From: Hyphomonas sp.
GTDB taxonomy: Bacteria > Pseudomonadota > Alphaproteobacteria > Caulobacterales > Hyphomonadaceae
DNA: 36,441 bases
Direction of reading: 5' to 3'
Assembly (NCBI GenBank): GCA_016124495.1
Contig: WGNP01000014.1
Span: forward strand, 1-36,441
Shown: positions 1 through 6,716 of the stretch, in pieces
How the letters are laid out: every line of letters starts with the position of its first letter
Numbering within the stretch: position 1 is the first letter of the stretch
Position numbers and translations under genes: made by a program
Notes under the pieces: model-generated
The model's database searches: none
What the model was told of the DNA's origin: nothing
Seen by the model: the letters and a program-made list of their open reading frames with translations, nothing else

Positions 1-122
1 ACGACCGCCTCTCAGGCCATCAACTCAAGCCGCGAACCGAAAAGGTCGGCCGAAATGATCCGTGTCCCTGCGGATCGGGAAAGAAATACAAGAAGTGCTG
101 CCTGCAAGCTCAAAGGCTGTGA
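1..122 (+). CDS. C-terminal end of a SEC-C motif protein (partial)
   Basis: Only the last 39 codons are inside the window (frame starting at base 3, TGA at 120-122). They end in a clear SEC-C zinc-binding motif: [19 protein letters not shown], with the C-x-C and CC cysteine pairs, followed by six more residues. SEC-C motifs occur at the end of SecA and of many small accessory proteins (YecA-like, UPF0149-like, plasmid proteins). The C-C ending rather than the C-H of typical SecA, and the mobile-element context, favour an accessory protein over SecA. The N-terminal domain and thus the function cannot be seen. Confidence 0.75.
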   Translation, partial: DRLSGHQLKPRTEKVGRNDPCPCGSGKKYKKCCLQAQRL

Positions 123-462
123 GGTCTACGCACCGCTTACGCTGTAACAGTCAGTTTCCGGACAACACATGTTGAAGCTCCAGGCCCGCGTGTCTTCTGG
201 TCAGGCAAGTTCCAAGCCAGCCGGCGCAGGCTCTCCCGGTCATCCGGCGCTCCTCCCGCCTCCATAATCCTTCCCAGCCAGGTGGGCGGACGGTGCTTCT
301 GCCAGAGCGCAGTCGCGCCGCAACCGGGCAGGCCCGGGGCGCCTCAAGGCGATGACAGGTCTGGGACTTGGCCCTGTTGCGCCGCGCCTTCAGCGCCCTG
401 GCTGAGCACCTCCTCGCCGCCCACCCGACCGGGAAAGAAACGCGGCGCTGAAGGAGACTGAC
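123..462. other. Gene-free leader region upstream of ardA
   Basis: This is 340 bases with no convincing gene on either strand. The open frames on the minus strand are shadows, rich in Arg and Ala. The stretch presumably carries the ardA promoter, but I cannot identify a clear -35/-10 pair. The ardA ribosome binding site (AAGGAG, 451-456) is at its right end, six bases before the ATG. Confidence 0.5.
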
Positions 463-1062
463 ATGACTGACCAACACACCACTCCAGCCCGCACCGCAGG
501 CGCCGCGCCTGTCCTGCCCGATCAGCCGCGCATCGACGTTGCCTGCCTTGCAGCCTACAGTGGAGCGGGTCAGCCATCGCACTGCGATGGCCCGCGACAC
601 GGCTGCCTGCACGGGCGCTGGATCGATGCCACCACACCGGACGAGATCCGGCGCGAGGTTTCAGCGATGCTGCGCGCCAGCCCGGAGCCGGATCCCGAAG
701 AATGGGCCATCCACGATTACGAAGGCTTCGAAGGCGCGTACCTGTCCGAATACGCCTTCTTCGAAACCGTGTGCGAGCTTGCCGAATTCATCGGCGAGCA
801 TGGCGAACTCGCTGCACGCATTTATCAGCACTACGGCAATGACCTTGAACAGGCGCGCGCCGCGTTCGAGGACTATGCCGGCGAATACCGCAGCGCCGCC
901 GACTTCGCCGAGGAACTCCACGACGATCCCGGCGCCGCCCTCCCGGAAAGTCTGCGCTACTATATCGACTGGCAGGCCGTCGCCCGCGACATGGCGCTGA
1001 ACGGCGAGATCATGGTGTTCCAGACGGGCTTCGACGAAGTCCATATCTTCTGGTCGCGGTGA
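463..1062 (+). CDS. ardA: Antirestriction protein ArdA
   Basis: ArdA is a DNA-mimic protein that blocks type I restriction-modification enzymes when a mobile element enters a new host. The 199-residue product carries the family hallmarks in order: PRIDVACLAAY (22-32), GRWIDA (51-56), EEWAIHDYEGF (79-89), ADFAEEL (146-152), RYYIDW (165-170), and a strongly acidic middle and C-terminal part as expected of a DNA mimic. It is slightly longer than the usual 165-180 residues because of a 20-residue N-terminal extension and an insertion with Cys and His residues after AAYSG (about 34-50). The start is supported by AAGGAG six bases upstream. The neighbours (zinc-ribbon pseudogene, DUF736, relaxase) fit the entry-and-maintenance part of a conjugative or mobilisable element. 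Confidence 0.95.
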   Translation: MTDQHTTPARTAGAAPVLPDQPRIDVACLAAYSGAGQPSHCDGPRHGCLHGRWIDATTPDEIRREVSAMLRASPEPDPEEWAIHDYEGFEGAYLSEYAFFETVCELAEFIGEHGELAARIYQHYGNDLEQARAAFEDYAGEYRSAADFAEELHDDPGAALPESLRYYIDWQAVARDMALNGEIMVFQTGFDEVHIFWSR

Positions 1063-1079
1063 GGGGCGAGGAGGAAAAG

Positions 1080-1102
1080 AAAAATGTCCAGTGAACATTT
1101 TT
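1080..1102. promoter_or_regulatory. AT-rich inverted repeat after ardA
   Basis: A perfect 8-bp inverted repeat, AAAAATGT (1080-1087) and ACATTTTT (1095-1102), is separated by seven bases. It begins 18 bases after the ardA stop codon and 14 bases before the next start. The T-run at its right end would allow weak intrinsic termination, but the stem is A/T-rich, so an operator for a repressor is equally possible. Confidence 0.4.
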
Positions 1103-1116
1103 CCCGACGAGCCGCC

Positions 1117-1326
1117 ATGACACCGGAAACCACCAGGCATCGTTTCACCATCGAAGAACTGCAGTAGGCGGACGACTGGTCGGGAGGCTTCTGCCTTGCC
1201 TGCCGTGCGCCCCGGGACGGCTGCGAGCCGGATGCTGAGGCCTATGAATGCGAGGAATGCGGCGAGTATGCCGTATACGGCCCGCACTGGATCGCTATCG
1301 CAGGCCTGTTAGGGGAGGGCGGATGA
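1117..1326 (+). pseudogene. Small zinc-ribbon protein gene, broken by an amber codon
   Basis: From the ATG at 1117 the frame reads 16 residues (MTPETTRHRFTIEELQ), meets TAG at 1165-1167, then continues open for 52 codons to TGA at 1324-1326. The second half holds two paired-cysteine knuckles, FCLACRAPRDGC and YECEECGEYAVYG, which is the layout of a small zinc-ribbon protein common beside ardA-like genes in alphaproteobacterial elements (family recollection, not searched). The residue before the stop is Gln (CAG), so a CAG-to-TAG change in a Gln pair is one simple explanation. An internal restart is possible but no good start codon with a ribosome binding site is seen before the first cysteines. 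Confidence 0.65.
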
Positions 1327-1577
1327 TGGCGGATATCTTTCAGCAGCTGCTCGGCCCGCGCCCGTCGCTGACGCTCGACATCGAGCAGGGCTTTGTCACC
1401 GGCCTCTGGGTCGCCGGGCGAAGGCCGGACCTGATCATCCGGGACTTCGATCTCGGCGCCAGCGCGCCAGATGCGGCGCTCGACGTCTTCGGCGCGCCAT
1501 ACGTGGCGATCAACTGGCACCTGCCGCCCTGGCGGCTCGGCCTCGCGCTCGCCCCAGCGCACCTGTTTCCATTCTGA
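1323..1577 (+). CDS. Hypothetical protein, 84 residues, coupled to the zinc-ribbon gene
   Basis: I do not recognise this protein. It starts at ATG 1323 (or the adjacent ATG 1326), overlapping the TGA of the zinc-ribbon gene in an ATGA arrangement, with a purine-rich AGGGGAGGG just upstream, so translational coupling is likely. The product (MMADIFQQLLG... ending APAHLFPF) is short, hydrophobic toward the C-terminus and without signal peptide, cysteines or a recognisable domain; a central IIRDFDLGASAPDAA stretch alternates hydrophobic and acidic residues. It probably belongs to the same accessory operon as ardA. High third-position GC supports it being coding. Confidence 0.55.
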   Translation: MMADIFQQLLGPRPSLTLDIEQGFVTGLWVAGRRPDLIIRDFDLGASAPDAALDVFGAPYVAINWHLPPWRLGLALAPAHLFPF

Positions 1578-1754
1578 GGACCACCCCATGTCACAACGCG
1601 GCGCCAGCATTCGCGGCCCTCCCGATGCTGCCAGCCGATTGTGAACCCCGCCCCCTGCAATGTGTAGCAGGCGCGCAGGGTTCAGGCAGGAGCCCGTTTG
1701 CCTCCCGGCGCCCGGTTGCGAAAACCGGGCGCAGGTATTTGTGCGAGCACCAAA

Positions 1755-1780
1755 TCATGATACCTTTCCATTTATCATGA
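1755..1780. promoter_or_regulatory. Probable vapBC operator overlapping the antitoxin start codon
   Basis: A perfect 8-bp inverted repeat, TCATGATA (1755-1762) and TATCATGA (1773-1780), is spaced by ten bases. Its right half covers the antitoxin ATG at 1777. Type II antitoxins commonly repress their own operon through such palindromes. There is no Shine-Dalgarno sequence between the two halves. Confidence 0.55.
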
Positions 1781-2043
1781 CAGACACGCCGATCCAGATA
1801 CGTAACCCCGATGTCGTGCGCGATATCCGCGCGCTGGCGGACCGGCTTGGCCTGCCGATGACAGAAGTCGTTGCCGACGCCGTCCGCCGCCGCCTTCAGG
1901 AAGAACTCGGTAAGGCAAGCGATGCTCAGGCCGCGGCGCAGCGGCGCGTTGCGGACGTGCTCGCCCGGATCGACGCGCTGGCCGTGACCGGGCCCATACT
2001 CACAGACGATGATCTCTACGGGCCAGACGGGCTGCCCCGGTGA
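1777..2043 (+). CDS. vapB: VapB-family antitoxin
   Basis: This 88-residue product begins TDTPIQIRNPDVVRDIRALADRLGLPMTEVV, the N-terminal DNA-binding segment of the VapB/PSK transcription-factor-like antitoxins (residues about 6-41), followed by a helical linker and an acidic C-terminal tail (LTDDDLYGPDGLPR) that would wrap the toxin. It overlaps the downstream PIN toxin gene by one to four bases, the classic antitoxin-first arrangement. The start at 1777 is chosen because the family motif begins there; an open frame runs 39 codons upstream but reads as noise. No ribosome binding site precedes 1777 and an operator-like palindrome overlaps it, so the transcript may be leaderless. Expected role: neutralise the PIN ribonuclease and autorepress. 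Confidence 0.85.
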   Translation: MTDTPIQIRNPDVVRDIRALADRLGLPMTEVVADAVRRRLQEELGKASDAQAAAQRRVADVLARIDALAVTGPILTDDDLYGPDGLPR

Positions 2044-2429
2044 TGGTCGTGGATGCCTCGGCAGTGCTAGCCATCTATTTCGGTGAACCAGAACGCACCG
2101 CGTTCCTCGACATCCTAGCGGCAACGGACCAACCCGTCATGGCGCCTGTCAATGCCTGGGAAGTACTCGCGCGTGCCCAGAGCGCACATGGCGCGTCGGG
2201 TCTCAGCGAAGCCGAGGCCCTTATTGCCGCGCTCGGGATAAGCATAGCCACTTCCGGCCGCGATGACGTCCGCGGCGCGATCGCTGCTTTCGGCCGCTAT
2301 GGCAGGGGCACGCCGGCCGGGCTCAATCTGGGCGACAGCTTCGCCTACGCCCTAGCACAGAAACTTCAGCGCCCGCTTCTCTTCAAGGGCGACGATTTTA
2401 CAAAGACAGACATCGCCCGGGTTGGGTAA
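2043..2429 (+). CDS. vapC: VapC-type PIN-domain ribonuclease toxin
   Basis: This is a 128-residue PIN domain. The acidic metal-binding set is visible: D4 in MVVDASAVLA, E40 in NAWEVLAR, D98 in NLGDSFAYALA and D117/D118 in KGDDF. VapC toxins cut tRNA or rRNA sites and stop translation when the antitoxin is degraded. The stop of vapB and the ATG at 2043 overlap (TGATG); a GTG at 2040 is an alternative start. The pair presumably acts as an addiction or stabilisation module for the mobile element. The D-N/G-D residues are all intact, so the toxin looks active. Confidence 0.9.
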   Translation: MVVDASAVLAIYFGEPERTAFLDILAATDQPVMAPVNAWEVLARAQSAHGASGLSEAEALIAALGISIATSGRDDVRGAIAAFGRYGRGTPAGLNLGDSFAYALAQKLQRPLLFKGDDFTKTDIARVG

Positions 2430-2500
2430 CCCCTTAGCGGACGATGCCGTCGTTTCGGGATCTCGGACCCTGCCAACCCGCCGAAGGAAAGGAAACCAGC

Positions 2501-2728
2501 ATGAGTGTTCTGACGATCAGGCTTCCCGACGATCAGCACGAGCGCCTGCGCGCCCTTGCCGAACATCGCGGGATCAGCCTCAACAAACTGTTCGAGGAGT
2601 TCGCCACACGCGCCGTGACGGAGTTTGACACCGAGCTGCGCTTTCGCATGCGCGCCGCGCGGGGCGATGCCGCAACCGGCCTCGCCCTGCTCGACAAGCT
2701 CGATAAAGAGTTCGGCGAACGCAGGTAG
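2501..2728 (+). CDS. Ribbon-helix-helix protein, antitoxin-like, no partner seen
   Basis: A 75-residue protein starting MSVLTIRLPDDQHERLRALAEHRG with ISLNKLFEEFATRAV, the strand-helix-helix pattern of CopG/Arc/HicB-type DNA-binding antitoxins (residues 2-42). The C-terminal part (AARGDAATGLALLDKLDKEF) resembles the toxin-binding tail of such proteins. The start is set by AAGGAAAGGA about ten bases upstream and by the motif. No toxin gene follows: the next 530 bases lack a coding frame. It may be an orphan antitoxin, an anti-addiction protein, or a regulator of neighbouring genes. Confidence 0.75.
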   Translation: MSVLTIRLPDDQHERLRALAEHRGISLNKLFEEFATRAVTEFDTELRFRMRAARGDAATGLALLDKLDKEFGERR

Positions 2729-3260
2729 AGACGCTGAAGCAAGACGCTGTGCAATGCCGGGACCTTGTCCTGCAAATCCAGCGGCGCCTGCGTGCTCTAT
2801 CCCGGCTCAGGACGAAGAGCGCCGCCAGGTGGTTGCCGCCGGACGGCGCTTTTGCGCGAGGGTTTTCCGTGCGGATCAATCAGCGCAAGGTTCAAGGTGT
2901 AGACCCGGTTGTTCGGGGCGGCCTCTGATGTCTCGTGCGATGACGGAACGCGTTGCTGGATGAGGCGCTCATTCGTTCCGGGAGCTTGTGTTCCGGGAAC
3001 CCCTGGTTTCCGTCTCTTGCCGTTGGACCTGGACGACCTGCGCCGGGCCTGAAACCTGACCCGCGAAGAATTTTCCCCTGCGCCTCACGGCGCATTCCTC
3101 GCGCACCATCAAAATTCTACGCAGGTCAGGTGCTCCACTGCGTTGCGCCCCCAAAGAGATAGTGGGGTTCAGGCCCGGCGCGAGATCGTCCTTTCGGTCC
3201 GGCGTCGACGGGAACAAAGGGTTCCGGGAAGACAGCCAAGGAAACGAAAAGGAGACCCCC
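2729..3260. other. Gene-free region with a large nested palindrome
   Basis: This is 532 bases without a credible gene. Its right half (2990-3231) folds into nested imperfect inverted repeats, listed as a separate feature. The left part (2729-2989) shows nothing I can identify. The region ends with the ribosome binding site AAAAGGAG (3247-3254) of the DUF736 gene. Confidence 0.5.
2990..3231. repeat. Nested imperfect inverted repeats upstream of the DUF736 gene
   Basis: Three pairs of arms are arranged concentrically. The outer pair, 2990-3014 with 3207-3231, matches at about 20 of 25 positions after reverse-complementing. The middle pair, 3032-3056 with 3166-3190, shares GCGCCGGGCCTGAA-type sequence with one gap. 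The inner pair, 3056-3074 with 3111-3129, matches at 17 of 19. A small GCGCC/GGCGC hairpin lies near the centre. Together they span about 240 bases just before the DUF736 start codon. Possible roles are an origin of transfer or replication, a structured 5' leader or small RNA, or a miniature transposable element; the sequence alone does not decide. Confidence 0.65.
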
Positions 3261-3584
3261 ATGGCAAACGCACTCGGATATGTCACTGAAACCAAAGCCG
3301 GCTTCGAAGGCACACTCGCAATGATGAACCTGTCAGCTGCCATCCGCATCGAGAAGAACGCGGAAAAAGCCGGCGACGGACAGCCGGACTACCGCATCTT
3401 CGCCGGAGAGACCTTGACCGAAATCGGCGGCGCCTGGATGCGGAAGGCGAAAGCTTCGGGCCGGGAATACCTCTCGATCACGCTTGCAGATCCGCAGATC
3501 GGCCCCCGCAAGATCTTCGCGAACCTCGCCCCGGTCAAAGGCAAGAAGGGCCGCCACGTGATCCTCTGGAACCCCCGCGACTAG
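3261..3584 (+). CDS. DUF736 family protein
   Basis: A 107-residue protein, MANALGYVTETKAGFEGTLA at the start and QPDYRIFAG, GREYLSITLADPQ and a lysine-rich end further on, matching the DUF736 family typical of alphaproteobacterial plasmids and integrative elements. Its biochemical role is not established; it is a small, cytoplasmic, beta-rich protein. The start at 3261 is fixed by AAAAGGAG (3247-3254) and the family N-terminus. It is followed by an intrinsic terminator, so it is a single-gene unit, and preceded by the nested palindrome, which may control it. Confidence 0.9.
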   Translation: MANALGYVTETKAGFEGTLAMMNLSAAIRIEKNAEKAGDGQPDYRIFAGETLTEIGGAWMRKAKASGREYLSITLADPQIGPRKIFANLAPVKGKKGRHVILWNPRD

Positions 3585-3608
3585 GCGGGCAATTCCAACA
3601 TCAAACGA

Positions 3609-3640
3609 GCCGCCCCGGAGACTTCTACGGGGCGGCTTTT
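3609..3640 (+). terminator. Intrinsic terminator of the DUF736 gene
   Basis: A perfect 9-bp GC stem, GCCGCCCCG (3609-3617) and CGGGGCGGC (3628-3636), has a ten-base loop and is followed by TTTT (3637-3640). It lies 25 bases after the DUF736 stop codon. Confidence 0.9.
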
Positions 3641-3712
3641 GTGCCTAGATTGCAATGCTCGAACCTGTCCCGTGCAATCCGCAAGCGTCGTGTTCCGGTT
3701 TGAGCTGCATGC

Positions 3713-4105
3713 TCAGACAATGGTCACGATCGGTCCGTAGGCGGCGAGGCGGGCGTCATGTGTCAGGAGCCGGTACGGCTCTGTCAGGGCAGTCGCAACC
3801 AGAAGCCTGTCAAAGGGGTCGTCATGATGCTGGGGTAGGGACTCGAGTGCCAGGACATGGGCGCTGGCCACTGGAACGATGACAAAGCCGGAAGCCTCGA
3901 AGAAGCGTTGCGCGTCCCCGGCAGACATTGGCATGGCCTCCGGCCCTCGGCCCAGCGAATGCTTGACTGCAATCTCCCAGAGGCTGACAACGCCCACGTA
4001 AAGTGTGGCTGAGGGATCAAGGATCAGAGTGCGCGCCGCCTGAGACAGGCGGGGGTTATCCTCCACTGCCCAGATCGCAATATGCGTATCAAGCAGCAGA
4101 TTCAC
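3713..4105 (-). CDS. PIN-domain toxin paired with a Phd antitoxin
   Basis: A 130-residue PIN-domain protein of the type II toxin-antitoxin class. Acidic residues are visible at D6 (LLLDTHIAIW), E44 (SLWEIAVK), D96/D99 (HHDDPFDRLLVATA) and D117 (LLTHDARL). The HHDDPFDRLL motif is characteristic of PIN toxins that pair with Phd/YefM antitoxins. It is the second gene of its operon: its start overlaps the antitoxin stop by four bases (ATGA, 4102-4105). It is predicted to be an endoribonuclease that is silent while bound by the antitoxin. It faces the DUF736 gene, so transcription converges at the terminator. Confidence 0.92.
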   Translation of the reverse strand: MNLLLDTHIAIWAVEDNPRLSQAARTLILDPSATLYVGVVSLWEIAVKHSLGRGPEAMPMSAGDAQRFFEASGFVIVPVASAHVLALESLPQHHDDPFDRLLVATALTEPYRLLTHDARLAAYGPIVTIV

Positions 4106-4347
4106 GAACCAGGGCCACCAAAAAGGGCAGCCGCTTCGGCTTCCAGATCCGGATCCGGTTCAGGTGTCGTGAACTTTCCCCTGGCGACGCCGATACGCAC
4201 GCCGACCGGTGAGGCATGGATCGGCATAAGGCGCGCCGCAGGCTTGCCGTTGCGGGCAATGATGATCTCGCGCTCCGCCCCGCTCTCAAGCGCTTCCACC
4301 AGACGGGAGAGGTTCGATTTGGCATCCAGCATGTTTACAGTCGTCAT
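4102..4347 (-). CDS. Phd/YefM-family antitoxin
   Basis: An 81-residue protein starting MTTVNMLDAKSNLSRLVEALESG and continuing EIIIARNGKPAARL, the standard Phd/YefM fold (N-terminal DNA-binding domain with the AKSNLSRLV helix). The C-terminal 30 residues (FTTPEPDPDLEAEAAALF) are acidic and probably disordered until bound to the toxin. It overlaps the PIN toxin gene by four bases. Upstream, GCTAA occurs twice on the plus strand, ten bases apart (4374-4378, 4384-4388), one helical turn, compatible with autoregulatory binding sites. Confidence 0.92.
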   Translation of the reverse strand: MTTVNMLDAKSNLSRLVEALESGAEREIIIARNGKPAARLMPIHASPVGVRIGVARGKFTTPEPDPDLEAEAAALFGGPGS

Positions 4348-4495
4348 GCGGGGGTCCTTACCAGATTGGCTTGGCTAAGTCTAGCTAATCATCAGGCGTC
4401 AGTCTGGTTTTTGCTCCATGACAGGTTTCATCGGCCGCGCCGGGAAGCGCTCTTTGCGGGTCTGAGTGGCCCGGGACTTGCGAGGCCCTGGCGCG

Positions 4496-4999
4496 ATGAA
4501 GCGACCGACACTCTCCGTACGCGCGAGTCTTGGCTCGGCTGCCCTGGCGGCGCTAGGTCTCGCCGCCGCCTCGCTGAACACATCCGACCTGGTCCTTTAC
4601 AACCCTTCTGCCTCTCTCGAGCCCGGCTTTTACGTTCGCGCCGATTTGGAAGCTGAGCGAGGCGCCGTCGTGACAATCCCGGTGGGCGCGGTCGACCTTG
4701 CCTATGTCGAGGCTGGTCATGTGAAGTCAGCCGGGGACCGTTTCCTCAAACGGGTCGCGGCGTTGGAGGGCGACAGGGTCTGTTCCGGGAATGGCAGGAT
4801 CACGATCAACGATGCAGAGGCAGCGCAGGTGTTCGAGACGGATTCAGCGGGTGTCGCGTTGCCTCAGTGGTCAGGCTGCGTGACGCTCGGGGACGGCGAA
4901 GTTTTCCTTCTCGGCGATGATGAGATGAGCTTCGACGGACGCTATTGGGGCGTCACATCAGTCGCGAACATCGAAGGCACCTGGCGCAGGTTTCCCTGA
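4496..4999 (+). CDS. traF: Conjugative transfer signal peptidase TraF (S26 family)
   Basis: TraF proteins are signal-peptidase-like serine proteases that process pilin or relaxosome components during conjugation. The 167-residue product has an N-terminal membrane anchor (about residues 8-27), the NPSASLEPGFY motif containing the nucleophile serine (S40), the lysine general base in DRFLKRVAALEGD (K85), and the C-terminal SFDGRYWG box shared with S26 peptidases. The start ATG 4496 gives a normal-length protein; a GTG at 4466 would add ten residues. Upstream Shine-Dalgarno sequence is weak (CGAGG). The usual partner in these elements is the relaxase gene located just downstream. Confidence 0.9.
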   Translation: MKRPTLSVRASLGSAALAALGLAAASLNTSDLVLYNPSASLEPGFYVRADLEAERGAVVTIPVGAVDLAYVEAGHVKSAGDRFLKRVAALEGDRVCSGNGRITINDAEAAQVFETDSAGVALPQWSGCVTLGDGEVFLLGDDEMSFDGRYWGVTSVANIEGTWRRFP

Positions 5000-5251
5000 T
5001 CCCGCGAGCGATTTTTCCTCGCCCCTGAGCTGAATGCAGAATCCTTCCTTCCGCCTACAGAGTAGGGTGCGGGAAGAGGAGGGTCGTATGAAGGTTGGAG
5101 GGCAACATAAAGGCGTGACCTGCGGTCATGCGAGACGCCGGTCGGCGCGGGAGTTTTTGCAGGTCACGGGTCGGCCCGCAGGTCGCGCGGCGACCTGCGG
5201 CGCCGGCCCGTCCGTCAGCGGATCTTTATCTGCAGGCAGGGGGGCTGAGCC
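5000..5251. other. Spacer between traF and the relaxase region
   Basis: No credible gene is seen in these 252 bases. There is a repeated motif around GACCTGCG/GCAGGTC (near 5115-5200). Such a position, immediately upstream of a relaxase, is a reasonable place for an origin of transfer, but no recognisable nic site was identified. Confidence 0.35.
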
Positions 5252-5531
5252 ATGTCCGCACGGAGTCTGGACCAGTGGCTCGCTGCCGCCGTGCTCGCGT
5301 CAGCGGCGAACAGGGGCGATACGACCGGCCTGCGCGTCTCGCGCCAGGTCTCGCGTCCGGACAAGGAGGTTCTGGAAGGAGAGACTGGCCAGGGACGCCG
5401 CGCAGGGCAGGGGGGGCGGCGGTGGGGCGAGGCCGTTCTCCGGGCGTGCCGGACGCGCTGCAGAGGCGGGCCGTCAGGCAGGTGGGCCAGGCGCTGGACA
5501 TGGCGCCGGACCCGGGACTGACATGCGCTAG
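5252..5531 (+). pseudogene. Probable detached N-terminal segment of the relaxase
   Basis: From ATG 5252 one frame reads a plausible protein start (MSARSLDQWLAAAVLASAAN, then TGLRVSRQVSRPDKEVLEG) with high third-position GC. Coding-like character then passes to a second frame (GGGGGARPFSGRAGRAAEAG) and a third (VRQVGQALDMAPDPG). The last in-frame stretch before the relaxase ends MR, TAG (5529-5531), QAVIKIHYF. This looks like the relaxase N-terminal linker broken by frameshifts and one amber codon. The reading is an inference from frame changes; a genuine separate small gene cannot be excluded. Confidence 0.4.
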
Positions 5532-5537
5532 CAGGCG

Positions 5538-6461
5538 GTGATCAAGATCCACTACTTCAATCACTCAGGCGGAGGCGGCGGCGCGCTTGCCGCCCACGCC
5601 CGCTATGTCGCGCGCGATGCGGCAAGGCCGGCAGACCGAGATGTGCCGACTACGGACGGGCCGGTTTCCGAGGAGCGCGAGGCGGCACAGAGCGAAGCGC
5701 GCGCCCATGCAAGCTATCTCGCGAGAGGCGAGCAAGAGCGCCGCGCGTTTTATGACCGGGAGCATGAAGGGGTCGACGGCAGTGCCCGCGCGGCGGAATG
5801 GGCTAAGTCCGACAAGCGCCATTTCCGGCTTATCCTTTCAGCCGAACGCGGAGATGAAATCGGGGACCTGCCGGCCTATACGCGCGAAGTGATGGCGCGG
5901 GCCGAAGTCCAGCTCGGCTCGCGCCTCTCCTGGGTCGCGGCCGACCATCACGATACGGGTCATTCGCATACCCACATCATCCTGCGCGGGCGCCGCGCCA
6001 ATGGGCAGGACCTGGTCATTCCAAAGGACGTGATCCGGCATGGGTTCCGGAACATCGCCCGGGATGTCGCAACCGAATGGCTGGGCGCGCGCACGCGCGA
6101 TCAGGCGCGCGAGGCGCTGGACCGAGAAGTGATGCGCCATGCGCCGACAAGGCTCGACCGGATGATTGCGGACCAGTTGCCGGAAGGTGCCAGCATCCGC
6201 GTCAGCCGCCTTGTGGCCCCTGACGGCGACCGCGCGGTTACCCGCGCCCTGCGGGCCCGGGCGCGCGAGCTTGCCGGCATGCGCCTCGCCGCTGAAACCA
6301 GGCGCGGTGTCCTCACGTTCGAGCCGGACTGGCAGGACCGGCTGAAAGCCATGGAGCTGCACCTGGACGTCCGCAAACGGCTCCTTGAGCAGCAGCGTCT
6401 CCAGCGAGAAGCCCAGGAGCGGTCCCGTGCGCGGTCGCCAGGTAAGGGACCCGGCCGGTAG
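5538..6461 (+). CDS. VirD2-like relaxase, apparently N-terminally interrupted
   Basis: Relaxases nick the origin of transfer and pilot the strand into the recipient. The 307-residue open part contains YFNHSGGGGGALAAHARYVARD (6-27), KRHFRLILSAE (93-103) and the metal-binding histidine box DHHDTGHSHTHIILRG (136-151), a classic H-x-H relaxase motif. It ends in a basic, helical tail. The first codon in this frame is GTG 5538, with no convincing ribosome binding site, and the same frame is open upstream of a TAG at 5529-5531. The catalytic tyrosine expected near the N-terminus is probably Y6 or lies in the lost segment. TraF upstream supports the role. Whether it is functional is uncertain. Confidence 0.75.
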   Translation: MIKIHYFNHSGGGGGALAAHARYVARDAARPADRDVPTTDGPVSEEREAAQSEARAHASYLARGEQERRAFYDREHEGVDGSARAAEWAKSDKRHFRLILSAERGDEIGDLPAYTREVMARAEVQLGSRLSWVAADHHDTGHSHTHIILRGRRANGQDLVIPKDVIRHGFRNIARDVATEWLGARTRDQAREALDREVMRHAPTRLDRMIADQLPEGASIRVSRLVAPDGDRAVTRALRARARELAGMRLAAETRRGVLTFEPDWQDRLKAMELHLDVRKRLLEQQRLQREAQERSRARSPGKGPGR

Positions 6462-6716
6462 ATCCCGGTTTACTTTTTGACGCACCGAAGAGGCGCCCGT
6501 GCTGATCTGAAGGCTGTGTGCACCAGGCTTCAGCTTGCGCGCCCGGATAATGTTCCCGCCCTGGCGGACGCTCAACCGTTTCCGGCAAGTTGGCATTAAA
6601 TTCCTGAACCGCTCGAAACAGATCAAGGGCGACCAGCACCGATGCTGAAGTGGGGCACTGGCGGGGCACGGGGAAAAATCGTGATTTTTGAGTTCTGCCT
6701 AACCCCTTGATTTTAT
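6462..6716. other. Element end region between relaxase and tRNA-Pro
   Basis: No gene is seen in these 255 bases. It contains a direct repeat GGGGCAC (6652-6658 and 6663-6669) and an AT-rich palindrome AAAAATC/GATTTTT (6674-6680, 6683-6689), both within 70 bases of the tRNA 3' end. Such repeats could be integrase or excisionase arm sites, or the palindrome could help terminate the tRNA transcript. No integrase gene lies here. Confidence 0.4.

Noticed and set aside
1079..1102. The AT-rich hairpin after ardA as a firm intrinsic terminator
   Set aside because: The stem is almost entirely A/T and would be weak; kept only as a possible operator or weak terminator.
5838..6626. A 262-residue open frame on the minus strand opposite the relaxase
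   Set aside because: It has no recognisable motifs; the plus strand carries the relaxase histidine box.
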